Below, in pieces: positions 30,458-38,553 of a DNA stretch of 64,000 bases. The notes under the pieces were generated by a model that saw only the letters and a program-made list of their open reading frames with translations, searched no databases and was not told the DNA's origin. The DNA comes from Elusimicrobia bacterium RIFOXYA2_FULL_39_19. Its GTDB lineage: Bacteria; Elusimicrobiota; Endomicrobiia; CG1-02-37-114; XYA2-FULL-39-19. The stretch is taken from contig MGVC01000001.1 in the NCBI GenBank assembly GCA_001800285.1, positions 1 to 64,000 of the forward strand, given 5' to 3'. Both the position numbers and the translations under genes were made by a program. How positions within the stretch are numbered: the stretch's first letter is position 1; each line of letters opens with the position of its first letter.

Positions 30458-31576
30458 ATGAGCCAAAATAATTGGAAAAAACGTAAATATCGTGGCATGT
30501 CGGAGAAGAATGGTATATGGCATTTGGATTACTATGTCTCTGGAAAAAGAGTCAGGGAAAAGATAGGAACTGACAGAAAGTTAGCGGAAATAGTTCTTAA
30601 AAAACGGAAGGTTGAGGTTGCAGAATGTAAGTTTCTTAATAAAAAGAAGAAATATAGGTTCTTTAAATTATGTGACACCTATCTGAAAAATTATTCCCTG
30701 CCCAACAAAAGGTCCTATGACTCTGATGTAGGATTTGTGAAATGTTTTAAAGAGCATTTTAAAGACATATATTTGGATCAATTTACGCCTTTGCTTATTG
30801 AAAAATATAAATCCGAAAGGTGTTGTAGTGTTAAACCGTCAAGTGTCAACAGAGCACTGGTTGTATTGAAATCTATGTTTAGCCGGGCTGTTGAGTGGGG
30901 AATAACAGAAGCAAATCCAGTAAAAAAGGTTAAATTGTTTTCAGTAGATAACGGAAGGTTAAGATTTTTATCAACTGAAGAAATCAAGAGATTGCTGGAC
31001 AACTGTTCAGGATACTTGTATGATATAGTAGTGCTTGCGTTAACCACCGGTATGCGAAGAGGCGAAATATTGAATATGAAGTGGGAAGACGTTGATCTTA
31101 AGAATGGTACCATCTTCATACCTTTTGGTAACTCAAAAAATAAGCACAGTCGCGAGATTCCAATGAATAGTATTTTAATGCATACCTTCAATAATATAAA
31201 GCGGAATCCTAAGAGTCTATATGTTTTTTGTCACAGTGATGGCAGAATGATACTTGATATTAAAAAGTCATTTGGTACAGCATTAAGGAAAGCAGAAATT
31301 CAAGAAGCAACTTTTCATACCATGAGGCATACATTTTGCTCTCAATTGGCCTTGGCAGGCGTTGATATTTTCACAATAAAAGAGCTGGTAGGGCACCGGA
31401 AGATTGAAATGACTATGAGATATGCCCATTTAACCCCAAATCACAAGAAAGCAGCCCTTGAGATATTGAATAACAAGATAGTACCATTGCTAGCAACGGA
31501 CACTTTAACGGACACTCCTGATTTGGGGACGATAATAAGAGAACAGAAAGCATTGTATTTATCGACGGTAAATTGA
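30458..31576 (+). CDS. int: Tyrosine recombinase (integrase)
   Basis: A 372-residue tyrosine integrase. The N-terminal part (residues 1-60) is an AP2-like/arm-binding domain, then a SAM-like core-binding domain (about 70-150). The catalytic residues are visible: Arg200 in TTGMRRGE, HTMRH (His287, Arg290), His313 in LVGHRK and Tyr322 in MRYAHL. It ends 34 bases before the tRNA-Val 3' fragment it presumably recognises and catalyses insertion at that tRNA gene. Full length, no frameshift. Confidence 0.95.
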   Translation: MSQNNWKKRKYRGMSEKNGIWHLDYYVSGKRVREKIGTDRKLAEIVLKKRKVEVAECKFLNKKKKYRFFKLCDTYLKNYSLPNKRSYDSDVGFVKCFKEHFKDIYLDQFTPLLIEKYKSERCCSVKPSSVNRALVVLKSMFSRAVEWGITEANPVKKVKLFSVDNGRLRFLSTEEIKRLLDNCSGYLYDIVVLALTTGMRRGEILNMKWEDVDLKNGTIFIPFGNSKNKHSREIPMNSILMHTFNNIKRNPKSLYVFCHSDGRMILDIKKSFGTALRKAEIQEATFHTMRHTFCSQLALAGVDIFTIKELVGHRKIEMTMRYAHLTPNHKKAALEILNNKIVPLLATDTLTDTPDLGTIIREQKALYLSTVN

Positions 31577-31610
31577 ATTATTTAGGTACAAAAAAATTTT
31601 ATTGCCTCGG

Positions 31611-31658
31611 TCCCTTACAAGGAAGAGGTCGCAGGTTCGAATCCTGCATTGCCCACCA
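31611..31658 (+). other. attR-type site: 3' part of tRNA-Val(TAC)
   Basis: Bases 31611-31658 carry the anticodon loop (CTTACAA, anticodon TAC), variable region, T-arm GCAGG...CCTGC, acceptor strand ATTGCCC, and ACCA. The two bases upstream that should complete the anticodon stem do not pair, so homology starts inside the stem, as expected for an integrase crossover. It is not a complete tRNA. The reconstituted full gene should lie at the other end of the element. Confidence 0.85.
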
Positions 31659-31702
31659 TTTGATAATATTTGCCGAAAGTTTGACATAGAAACAGCAGTA
31701 AA

Positions 31703-31784
31703 TATCGGGGTGGTTACACAAACCGTGTGATCTGAGAGATACCCGCAGAACCTGATCTGGCTAATACCAGCGTAGGGAGGTGAT
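31703..31784 (+). promoter_or_regulatory. TPP riboswitch
   Basis: The conserved THI-box segments are present in order: GGGGTG, CTGAGAGATACCC, GAACCTGATCTGG, CTAATACCAGCGTAGGGAGG. It senses thiamine pyrophosphate and controls thiM-thiE. GCGTAGG (31770-31776) can pair with CCTACGC (31801-31807) of the following terminator, providing an anti-terminator alternative. Confidence 0.95.
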
Positions 31785-31799
31785 AAAGTATTTTTTTAA

Positions 31800-31826
31800 T
31801 CCTACGCCTCCGCAGTAGGATTTTTT
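31800..31826 (+). terminator. Riboswitch-controlled terminator
   Basis: TCCTAC (31800-31805) pairs with GTAGGA (31815-31820), followed by TTTTTT. It ends 43 bases before thiM and is the OFF structure of the TPP riboswitch. Confidence 0.85.
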
Positions 31827-31868
31827 GTTTTATAGCGGAAAAAAACTGAATTCTTGTAAGGAGGCTGC

Positions 31869-32660
31869 ATGTTTGAAGTTTATCCTGTTTTAGAAAAAGT
31901 AAGGACACAAAAACCCGTAGTGCATCATTTAACCAATTGGGTGACAATTTATGATTGCGCAAATGTAGTTAAAGTATTCGGTGCTTCACCGGTAATGGCG
32001 CACGCCCAGGAAGAGGCAGCAGATATGGCAAATATTGCTTCTGCTTTGGTATTAAATATCGGTACGCTTACGACAGAATTTATAGAATCCATGAAAATTG
32101 CGGCAAAAAGCGCAAATATAAAAGGCATACCGGTTATTCTGGATGTTTGCGGTGCCGGTGCAACAAAATTACGCGATGATAAGTGTTTTGAATTGTTAAA
32201 TCAGGTAAAAATAAACGTAATAAAGGGCAATGCTTCAGAAATAGCGCGCATAGCAGGGTTGGAAGTGCACACCAAAGGCGTAGATTCTGCAGACGTGTCC
32301 GGTGACTTAACAACTATTGCAAAAAACCTTTCAGTAAAAAAGAACGCAGTAGTGGTAATAACCGGAAAACAAGACATTGTTACTGATGGGAAGGCTATCT
32401 ATTTAATAAATAACGGGCATCCGATGATGGCAAATATTGTAGGCACGGGGTGTATGGCGGCGTCGGTTATAGGCACGTTTTGTGCTGTAGAAAAGGACTT
32501 AGCCAAAGCGTCAGCGGCAGGGTTGGTATGCTATGAAGTTGCCGCAGAGCTTGCTGCCGCACAGTCAAGCGGGCCGGGAACGTTTAAAGAGAAATTCTTT
32601 GATGCTATATTTAATCTTGACCGCGCAACAGTGGAAAAGATGAAAAAGATAGGATGCTAA
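31869..32660 (+). CDS. thiM: Hydroxyethylthiazole kinase
   Basis: A 263-residue enzyme that phosphorylates 4-methyl-5-(hydroxyethyl)thiazole with ATP, a thiamine salvage step. Typical segments: VHHLTNWVTIYDCANVVKV near the N-terminus, VLNIGTL, PVILDVCGAGATKLR (the active-site region), VIKGNASEIARIAG, and the GTGCMAASVIGTF anion-hole motif near residue 195. Length matches the family. It is under the TPP riboswitch and followed by thiE, so the two make thiamine phosphate from salvaged thiazole and HMP-PP. AAGGAGGCTGC is the ribosome site. Confidence 0.97.
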   Translation: MFEVYPVLEKVRTQKPVVHHLTNWVTIYDCANVVKVFGASPVMAHAQEEAADMANIASALVLNIGTLTTEFIESMKIAAKSANIKGIPVILDVCGAGATKLRDDKCFELLNQVKINVIKGNASEIARIAGLEVHTKGVDSADVSGDLTTIAKNLSVKKNAVVVITGKQDIVTDGKAIYLINNGHPMMANIVGTGCMAASVIGTFCAVEKDLAKASAAGLVCYEVAAELAAAQSSGPGTFKEKFFDAIFNLDRATVEKMKKIGC

Positions 32661-32681
32661 ACAGGTTTCAGGTGACTAAAA

Positions 32682-33299
32682 ATGAATAAAAACAAAATCC
32701 GCGGGTATTACTTTATTACTGATTCCGGGCTGAGCAAAAAAGGAAACCTGAGTGATGTAAAAAATGCTGTAAAAGCCGGGGTAAGCGTAGTGCAATATAG
32801 AAACAAATCCGGCTCAAGCCGCGAATTGTTTGACGAAGCCCTGGAACTTAAGAAAATTTGTGCCGGGAAAGCCCTTTTTATAATAAATGACCGCATAGAT
32901 ATTGCCCTGGCAGTGAACGCGGACGGCGTGCACCTGGGCCTGGAAGACATGTATTATAAGGAAGCACGCAAAATACTGGGAAAAGGCAAAATTATCGGCC
33001 TTACGGTACATAATATAAAAGAAGCCCTGCAGGCCCGGCGGTGGGGGGCAGATTATTTGGGTTTTTCACCGGTTTTTGCAACAAATACCAAAGCAGATGC
33101 CGGTAAACCTGCCGGAACCAAACTGTTAGCGGCAGTAAAAAGCGGGGTTAATATACCTGTAGTTGCTATTGGCGGAATAAACCTGTCAAACGCAGGCGAG
33201 GTGGTTCGTGCCGGGGCAGACAGCCTGTGCGCCATATCTGCGGTTATAACATCAAATGACGTAGTAAAAGAAATCAAAAAATTCCAGAAAATGTTTTAA
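32682..33299 (+). CDS. thiE: Thiamine-phosphate synthase
   Basis: A 205-residue TIM-barrel enzyme that joins hydroxyethylthiazole phosphate and HMP-PP into thiamine phosphate. Visible landmarks: VQYRNKSGSSRELFDEA (pyrophosphate site), FIINDRIDIALAVNADGVHL, IIGLTVHNIKEA, YLGFSPVFATNTKADAG and PVVAIGGINLSNAGEVVRAG. Usual length, intact. The second gene of the riboswitch-controlled operon, 21 bases after thiM. Confidence 0.97.
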   Translation: MNKNKIRGYYFITDSGLSKKGNLSDVKNAVKAGVSVVQYRNKSGSSRELFDEALELKKICAGKALFIINDRIDIALAVNADGVHLGLEDMYYKEARKILGKGKIIGLTVHNIKEALQARRWGADYLGFSPVFATNTKADAGKPAGTKLLAAVKSGVNIPVVAIGGINLSNAGEVVRAGADSLCAISAVITSNDVVKEIKKFQKMF

Positions 33300-33339
33300 A
33301 AATATCTGTGCGCCAAAATCACACGCAAAATCATCGCTA

Positions 33340-33368
33340 TTGATATAAATCTCAATATTTTATAGAAT
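33340..33368 (+). promoter_or_regulatory. Promoter of tRNA-Asp
   Basis: TTGATA (33340-33345), 17 bases, TAGAAT (33363-33368), about 67 bases before the tRNA. Confidence 0.55.
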
Positions 33369-33435
33369 AACTAATCCAAAATAGAATTTTTGTTCTTTTG
33401 GAAGGTTTTACTAATAACCAATCATTGAATTTTCT

Positions 33436-33511
33436 GGGGACGTGGTGTAGCCTGGTTTAACACATCGGCCTGTCAAGTCGAAGATCGCGAGTTCGAATCT
33501 CGTCGTCCCCG
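33436..33511 (+). tRNA. tRNA-Asp(GTC)
   Basis: GGGGACG (33436-33442) pairs with CGTCCCC (33504-33510) as acceptor stem; anticodon loop CTGTCAA with anticodon GTC; T-loop GAG-TTCGAAT-CTC; discriminator G. No encoded CCA. A T-run follows directly, serving as terminator. Confidence 0.95.
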
Positions 33512-33597
33512 TTTTTTTTCCTTTCTTGAATAAATTTTTATTAGCAGTAATAATAAACCTGAGTTACCCAAATCTTTTTAAAATTTCAACTAAAAAA

Positions 33598-34074
33598 ATG
33601 CCCGACAAAATTGACCCCAGAGACAAAAAAATACTAATTGTAGATGATGATGACACCGTACTGGATTTTGTATCTTTCACAGTTGCCAGAGACGGTTTTC
33701 AGGTATATACCGCCAAAGACGGTGACGAAGCATTTAATAAAATTACTGAAATTAAGCCGGACCTGATAGTGCTGGATATGATGATTCCTAAAAAGGGCGG
33801 TTTTGAAATTATTAAAATGATTCAAACCGGCGATTACTGGAAAATTCCTGTAATAGTGGTTACCGGCAGATATACGGATGACAAGTTTAGAAATAATGTT
33901 TTATTTGAACCGAACGTAAAAGATTTTATAGTAAAACCTGCCAAAGCGCCTTACCTGATGAGTAAAATTCATACTCTTTTAAACACCATTTCTCCTGAAG
34001 AGAAATCAGCAGATGAAAAAAGGCGTCAGCTGGAAGAACGCCTAAAGCCAAAGCAGGATACGGGTGATAACTAA
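33598..34074 (+). CDS. Stand-alone response regulator receiver
   Basis: A 158-residue single-domain receiver. ILIVDDDDTVLDF gives the acidic pocket, PDLIVLDMMIPKKGG the phosphoacceptor Asp (around residue 60), PVIVVTGR the Thr/switch strand, and FIVKPAKAPYL the conserved Lys. A short charged tail follows; there is no output domain, so it acts through partner proteins. I chose the ATG at 33598, which starts directly before the receiver. No histidine kinase lies nearby. The stop overlaps the next start. Confidence 0.9.
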   Translation: MPDKIDPRDKKILIVDDDDTVLDFVSFTVARDGFQVYTAKDGDEAFNKITEIKPDLIVLDMMIPKKGGFEIIKMIQTGDYWKIPVIVVTGRYTDDKFRNNVLFEPNVKDFIVKPAKAPYLMSKIHTLLNTISPEEKSADEKRRQLEERLKPKQDTGDN

Positions 34075-34547
34075 TGAAAGAAATGTTAAATAAAAAATGG
34101 GTAAAAATAGCAGCAACCGTGCTGGCAATAATTATATTAATGTACGCTATGGTTTACGTAGATGTTATGCTAAGAGCCAGGACCGCGTATAATGAGGCGG
34201 AAAAGTACTATTATTGGCATGAAAACCCGGAAGCAAAAAAACAGGATTTAAAAACAAAATATGATAATGAAATTAAAGCCCTGGATGCCCGGCTGTCAAA
34301 AAATAAAATAAAAAAAGAAGAATATGACCGCGAAATAGAAGTGTCAAAATTTAATTATGACCGCGAAATGGAAGAAAGTTCAATAAAGTATGCTTATGTC
34401 TGGTATCAGACCGTAGTAGAACTTTTCAGCCCCCCGGAAACCAAATGGGTAAAACTATCACGCCAAAAACTTCCTCAGGCCAGAGAGCTCTGGAAAAAAG
34501 AGCTTGAAGGCAAAGGCATTAAAGTAGAAGACTACATGCTTGACTAA
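34074..34547 (+). CDS. Membrane-anchored helical protein
   Basis: A 157-residue protein with one N-terminal membrane helix (IAATVLAIIILMYAMVYVDV) and a long charged, coiled-coil-like helical region (residues about 45-110), probably periplasmic. It overlaps the response regulator gene by one base (TAATG) and the next gene slightly. No family recognised; the operon position suggests a link with signalling or envelope assembly. Confidence 0.7.
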   Translation: MKEMLNKKWVKIAATVLAIIILMYAMVYVDVMLRARTAYNEAEKYYYWHENPEAKKQDLKTKYDNEIKALDARLSKNKIKKEEYDREIEVSKFNYDREMEESSIKYAYVWYQTVVELFSPPETKWVKLSRQKLPQARELWKKELEGKGIKVEDYMLD

Positions 34548-34572
34548 ATCCGGCCGGTATAAAAAACACACA

Positions 34573-35283
34573 ATGTTCGGCAATATAATTACGTTTTTAT
34601 TAAGTTTAGTTCTTTTTCCGGTTTGTTTTGGTGCTGGAAAAAGTTTTTTTTATGTTCTTGTAGAGCTATTTAAAGTTTCGGCATCTTATTCGCTGTGGAC
34701 TTATTTTATCTGCGGGTTTATAAGTTATGTAGTGCTTCAGTTGATTTTTTTTAAACCGCTTAAACTGTATGTGTTCGGGCATGAACTTACCCATGCGCTG
34801 GTAGGCCTGATTTCCGGGGCAAGGCTGAAATCTTTTAAAGTAAAACAATCTTCCGGAAGTGTAACTTTATCAAAAGTTAATCTGTTAACAGTTCTTTCAC
34901 CTTATTTTGTGCCGCTTTATACACTTTTATTGATGCTCTGCTATGTGCTTTTCGGATTTTTTGCAAAGAAAGCATACGGTATTCACCATTATTTTGTTTT
35001 TTTACTTGGCATGAGCATTGCTTTTCATATAGCTTTGACTATATTTGCTATTTTTCAGGGGCAGAGTGATTTTCAGAGATACGGAATAATTTATTCGCTT
35101 ATTATAGTATTTCTGGCAAACTGTATTTTTCTTGCTTTTTTGTTTTCTTTGTTTTTTCCGGTTTCTTTTTGGATTTTTCTAAAAAGTACGGTAAAAAATT
35201 CAGCAGATGCATATGTTTGGATTTATGATATAATAAAGGAATTATGGATACTCAAGCCGGCAGCTCAAACTGTAACAAAGTAG
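34573..35283 (+). CDS. Membrane metallopeptidase-like protein
   Basis: A 236-residue membrane protein with about six helices. VFGHELTHALVGLISGARLK carries an HExxH zinc motif (HELTH) at the start of a membrane-associated segment, as in M50-type intramembrane peptidases and related families. The second metal ligand is not obvious to me. Start codon uncertain: ATG 34573 is used here, and a TTG at 34540 would add 11 residues and overlap the previous gene. Confidence 0.7.
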   Translation: MFGNIITFLLSLVLFPVCFGAGKSFFYVLVELFKVSASYSLWTYFICGFISYVVLQLIFFKPLKLYVFGHELTHALVGLISGARLKSFKVKQSSGSVTLSKVNLLTVLSPYFVPLYTLLLMLCYVLFGFFAKKAYGIHHYFVFLLGMSIAFHIALTIFAIFQGQSDFQRYGIIYSLIIVFLANCIFLAFLFSLFFPVSFWIFLKSTVKNSADAYVWIYDIIKELWILKPAAQTVTK

Positions 35284-35864
35284 AAACTAATAACTATTCG
35301 GAATTGAAAAGAAAGTTAATGCACTTTCTTACTATTTTGTATCCGATACTGTATAATATTTTGCCTATTAAAGTCACTCTGGTAGTTTCGGGCAGTATAG
35401 TTATTGCAGATATTATTGTAGAGTCTATGCGGTTTGTTTTCCCGTCATTTAATAAGGCTACCCTGAAGTTTTTTGAAGGTACTTACAGAGAACACGAATC
35501 AAAAAATATCAGCACTCTTATCTGGACTTTTTCCGGTTCTTTCCTTACCATGCTTTTATTTAATGATCATCCAGCTATTGTAACTGCCTCCCTGCTTTAT
35601 ATGGTTTTTGGAGACAGTATAGCCTGTTTAGTGGGCATAAACTACGGCAAGATAAAAATACTGGGCCCAAAAACCCTTGAAGGAAGCCTTGCAGGATTTG
35701 TAGTATGTTTTCTTTGCGGGATAATTTTTCTTCCGTGGCAGTTAGCTTTAATAGGCGCTTTCGTGGCGGTTATTATCGAACTTCTGCCGTTACCCTTAAA
35801 TGATAATTTCTGGGTGCCGGTTGCTTCCGGTTTTGCGCTTACCTTCTTTAAAAGTATAATATAG
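35244..35864 (+). CDS. Dolichol/phytol kinase-like membrane protein
   Basis: A 206-residue polytopic membrane protein with six or more helices. RKLMHFL near the N-terminus and GDSIACLVGINYGK...KTLEGSLAGF near the middle are the hallmarks of the dolichol kinase/phytol kinase/CTP-cytidylyltransferase-like family, which transfers phosphate or nucleotidyl groups to lipid alcohols. The exact lipid substrate cannot be told. It overlaps the previous gene by 40 bases, so the start may be internal. Confidence 0.8.
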   Translation: MDTQAGSSNCNKVETNNYSELKRKLMHFLTILYPILYNILPIKVTLVVSGSIVIADIIVESMRFVFPSFNKATLKFFEGTYREHESKNISTLIWTFSGSFLTMLLFNDHPAIVTASLLYMVFGDSIACLVGINYGKIKILGPKTLEGSLAGFVVCFLCGIIFLPWQLALIGAFVAVIIELLPLPLNDNFWVPVASGFALTFFKSII

Positions 35865-35902
35865 TTAATTCCGGAAAATCCGGCAATAATTCACTCCCCT
35901 TT

Positions 35903-36661
35903 ATGGAAAATAATTTAAGCATAAAAACAGAAAACCTTACAAAATCATTCGGCGGTATTACTGCCGTAAAAAATGTAAACCTGGAAATCAAACAGGGTGA
36001 AATATTTGCATTTTTAGGGCCTAACGGTGCGGGTAAAACCACTACCGTAAAAATGCTCTGCGGGCTTATAAGCCCCACATCCGGTAAAATGGTAATTTGC
36101 GGCAATGACGCAAAGGACAGCCAGCTGGAAATAAAAAAAATTATCGGATTGGTGCCTGACCATCCGTTTATTTACCCGAAGTTAAAAGGCGTAGAGTTTA
36201 TGCAGCTGGTGGGGGATGTTTATAAGGTTGATATTCAGAAACAGCGCGAGCGTATACCGGAACTGCTGAAAATGTTCGGTCTGGATGAAGCCGCGCAGGA
36301 CCTGATAGAAACTTATTCGCTGGGTATGAGGCAGAAACTGATAATTGCCAGCGTGCTTTTACATAATCCGAAAGTGCTGATTCTTGATGAGCCGCTGGTA
36401 GGGCTGGACCCGAAAAGCGCACGCCTGGTAAAAGATATATTTTTAGGGCTTTCACAAAAAGGCGTAACAGTGTTTATGTGCACGCATATCCTGGAAATAG
36501 CGGAAAAACTTGCCACGAAAATAGGTATTATCCATAAAGGCGAGCTGATAGCTGTAGGAACCAAAGAAGAAATAAGGTCCAATAAAACCGGTACCCTGGA
36601 AGATATTTATCTTGAGCTTACCGGAGGTATTGAATATATGGAAATACTAAAGTATTTATAA
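35903..36661 (+). CDS. ABC transporter ATP-binding protein
   Basis: A 252-residue ABC ATPase. Walker A GPNGAGKTT, signature YSLGMRQKL (variant of LSGGQ), Walker B VLILDEPLVGLDP and the switch His in MCTHILE. The C-terminal tail is typical of ABC-2-type exporters. The permease gene follows by 4 bases. Substrate unknown. Confidence 0.95.
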   Translation: MENNLSIKTENLTKSFGGITAVKNVNLEIKQGEIFAFLGPNGAGKTTTVKMLCGLISPTSGKMVICGNDAKDSQLEIKKIIGLVPDHPFIYPKLKGVEFMQLVGDVYKVDIQKQRERIPELLKMFGLDEAAQDLIETYSLGMRQKLIIASVLLHNPKVLILDEPLVGLDPKSARLVKDIFLGLSQKGVTVFMCTHILEIAEKLATKIGIIHKGELIAVGTKEEIRSNKTGTLEDIYLELTGGIEYMEILKYL

Positions 36662-36665
36662 AAAC

Positions 36666-38330
36666 ATGTTTCTTCTTCAAGTAAAACTAAAATCCTTTCT
36701 AAATTCTGTTCAAAAACTTACTTTTCTTGATTTATTTAAACTTACAATAGGTATGGCGCTTGGTGCCGGGTTTCTTTATCTGCTCTATATTGGTTTTTAC
36801 CGGCTTTTTGTTTATGTGCAGGAAATCCAGCTGATAGGTTCTTTACTGCTTTTGAAATTTCTGGGTATTGCTTTTTTCTCTTCCTTTATGATGGTGGCCT
36901 TGTCTGCGGTAATCTCTTCATTCTCTACTATTTATTTTTCAAGCGATTTAAACCTGATTCTTACTATGCCGGTACGGGCATGGAAAGTGTTTTTGGTAAA
37001 AACTTTTGAAACAGTGTTTCAGTCTTCCTGGATGATTGTGGTAACGCTTATTCCGTTTTTAGCGGCCTTTGCGCAGGTAAAAAATACGGGTCTGAGCTTT
37101 TTCATAATATTCGGTGTGTTGTCAATTCCATTTTTTATTATCAGTGCTTCTGTTGGAATTATAATAAGCATGATTATTATGAAAATGTTTCCTACCTCAA
37201 AATCCCGGGATATTATATTGTTTATAGCAATATTTTTCGGTTCCTTAGGGTACGTGCTGTTTCGTTTTCTGGAACCCGAAAAGCTGGCCAACCCGGATGC
37301 TTTTTATGACGCTATGGGCTACATTGCCTATTTAAATGCACCCGTTGCGCAATATTTCCCGTCCTGGTGGCTGACAGAATCTCTTAACGCCATAATAACA
37401 GCAGACCGGCAGTTACTGCTGAAAAATACGCTAAAGATTTTTTTAACAGCAGGCGGTATTTTAACAGTGCTTGCTTTTATAGCAGAAAAGGTTTATTACC
37501 CTATTTTAACAGGCATCCAGCTCGGGTCTGTGCGCAGAAATAAAAAGCAGACAGGTCTGAAACTTAAAAAACTGAACTTTCTTAACAAAGATATAAATAT
37601 TTTTTTCCGCGACACCAAACAATGGTCGCAGGTTCTGCTGGTAGTTTCGCTGGTTTTGGTATATCTTTTCAGCATACACAAACTCCCGCAGAGTTTTACG
37701 GGGGAAAAATACCCTGTTTTCTATATCACAAATTTCCTGGCTTTTTTTAATATCGGAGCTGCGGGGTTTATTCTGGCGTCGCTGGCTTTACGCTTTGTTT
37801 TTCCGCAAATCAGCCTGGAAAGAGGCACGCTCTGGTTTATTTTAAGTATTCCGGTTTCTGTAGAAAAAATGTTTTTTAAGAAGTTCATTGTTAGCGCTGT
37901 CCCGATGCTTGTGTTAGGCGTAATTATGGGCGTGTTTTCAAATATTTTATTACAGGTTTCCTCCTGGACTGTTTTTATTGTTTCAAGTTTAACTATTATA
38001 CTGCTGTCATTCGGGTTGCTGTGCATGGCGCTGGGCTTAGGCGCGGTGTATCCAAAATTTGATACAGATAATATTGCAGAAATTGAATCCTCCTACGGTG
38101 GTGTTTTTTATATGGCGTGCGCGCTTCTTTATATAGGGCTTACACTGGCTATTGAAGCCAGGCCTATGCAGATATTTATAAAACATCATTTGGGCGGAGG
38201 CAATCATTCCGGTGAATTGCTGTGGTATGCTATTGACCTGTTGGTTTTAAACGCAATGGTAATTATCCTGCCTGTCTGGCGCGGTATTAAACACCTGAAA
38301 TCCTACGAATTGCGCGAGTGGAGCTATTAG
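36666..38330 (+). CDS. ABC-2-type exporter permease
   Basis: A 554-residue membrane protein with about twelve predicted helices in two halves, typical of the single-chain permeases that pair with a separate ATPase of the preceding gene's type. No SDR-like or catalytic domain. Clear aromatic-rich loops lie between helices 5 and 6. Substrate unknown, export likely. The gene ends before a nested inverted repeat. Confidence 0.85.
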   Translation: MFLLQVKLKSFLNSVQKLTFLDLFKLTIGMALGAGFLYLLYIGFYRLFVYVQEIQLIGSLLLLKFLGIAFFSSFMMVALSAVISSFSTIYFSSDLNLILTMPVRAWKVFLVKTFETVFQSSWMIVVTLIPFLAAFAQVKNTGLSFFIIFGVLSIPFFIISASVGIIISMIIMKMFPTSKSRDIILFIAIFFGSLGYVLFRFLEPEKLANPDAFYDAMGYIAYLNAPVAQYFPSWWLTESLNAIITADRQLLLKNTLKIFLTAGGILTVLAFIAEKVYYPILTGIQLGSVRRNKKQTGLKLKKLNFLNKDINIFFRDTKQWSQVLLVVSLVLVYLFSIHKLPQSFTGEKYPVFYITNFLAFFNIGAAGFILASLALRFVFPQISLERGTLWFILSIPVSVEKMFFKKFIVSAVPMLVLGVIMGVFSNILLQVSSWTVFIVSSLTIILLSFGLLCMALGLGAVYPKFDTDNIAEIESSYGGVFYMACALLYIGLTLAIEARPMQIFIKHHLGGGNHSGELLWYAIDLLVLNAMVIILPVWRGIKHLKSYELREWSY

Positions 38331-38331
38331 A

Positions 38332-38410
38332 AAGCTTGTAAACAAACAATGTGCGTGATAATTAAATAAATTTTAACCGCACAAGTAATCACCTGATTTA
38401 TTTCAAGCTT
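38332..38410 (+). repeat. Nested inverted repeat after the ABC exporter
   Basis: AAGCTTG (38332-38338) pairs with CAAGCTT (38404-38410), enclosing GTGCG (38351-38355) with CGCAC (38378-38382). No T-run follows, so it may be a cruciform or processing site rather than a simple terminator. Confidence 0.45.
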
Positions 38411-38452
38411 AAAACACAGGTATTTTCACTAAAATTCCGTATATAAGCACCC

Positions 38453-38481
38453 TTGATTTTTAAAATAATATCTGCTAAACT
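38453..38481 (+). promoter_or_regulatory. Promoter of the parvulin-pdxA-ispE operon
   Basis: TTGATT (38453-38458), 17 bases, TAAACT (38476-38481), preceded by TGC as in the secE promoter. A leader of about 65 bases with GGGAGG leads to the TTG start at 38554. Confidence 0.6.
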
Positions 38482-38553
38482 ATTCAAACAAAATAATTAT
38501 TAACCAACCTTAAAGAAATCCAAAAAAATACAGGTTAATATCCGGGAGGAAAA

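Larger units (their letters stand above)
1..31658 (+). mobile_element. Integrated mobile element, right-hand portion
   Basis: The block ends with an excisionase, a tyrosine integrase and then a 48-base 3' fragment of a tRNA-Val gene, after which a normal chromosomal operon (TPP riboswitch-thiM-thiE) begins. Inside are ArdC, a RadC-like protein, a primase-helicase, small HTH/RHH regulators and dozens of tiny unknown genes, all typical of integrative elements. No phage structural, terminase or conjugation genes are seen in this part. The left attachment site was not found; the element may extend beyond the window, and the first 170 bases could be chromosomal. Composition varies: most genes are moderately AT-rich with strong GGAGGTGA ribosome sites, while several cargo genes are much more AT-rich. 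Confidence 0.8.
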
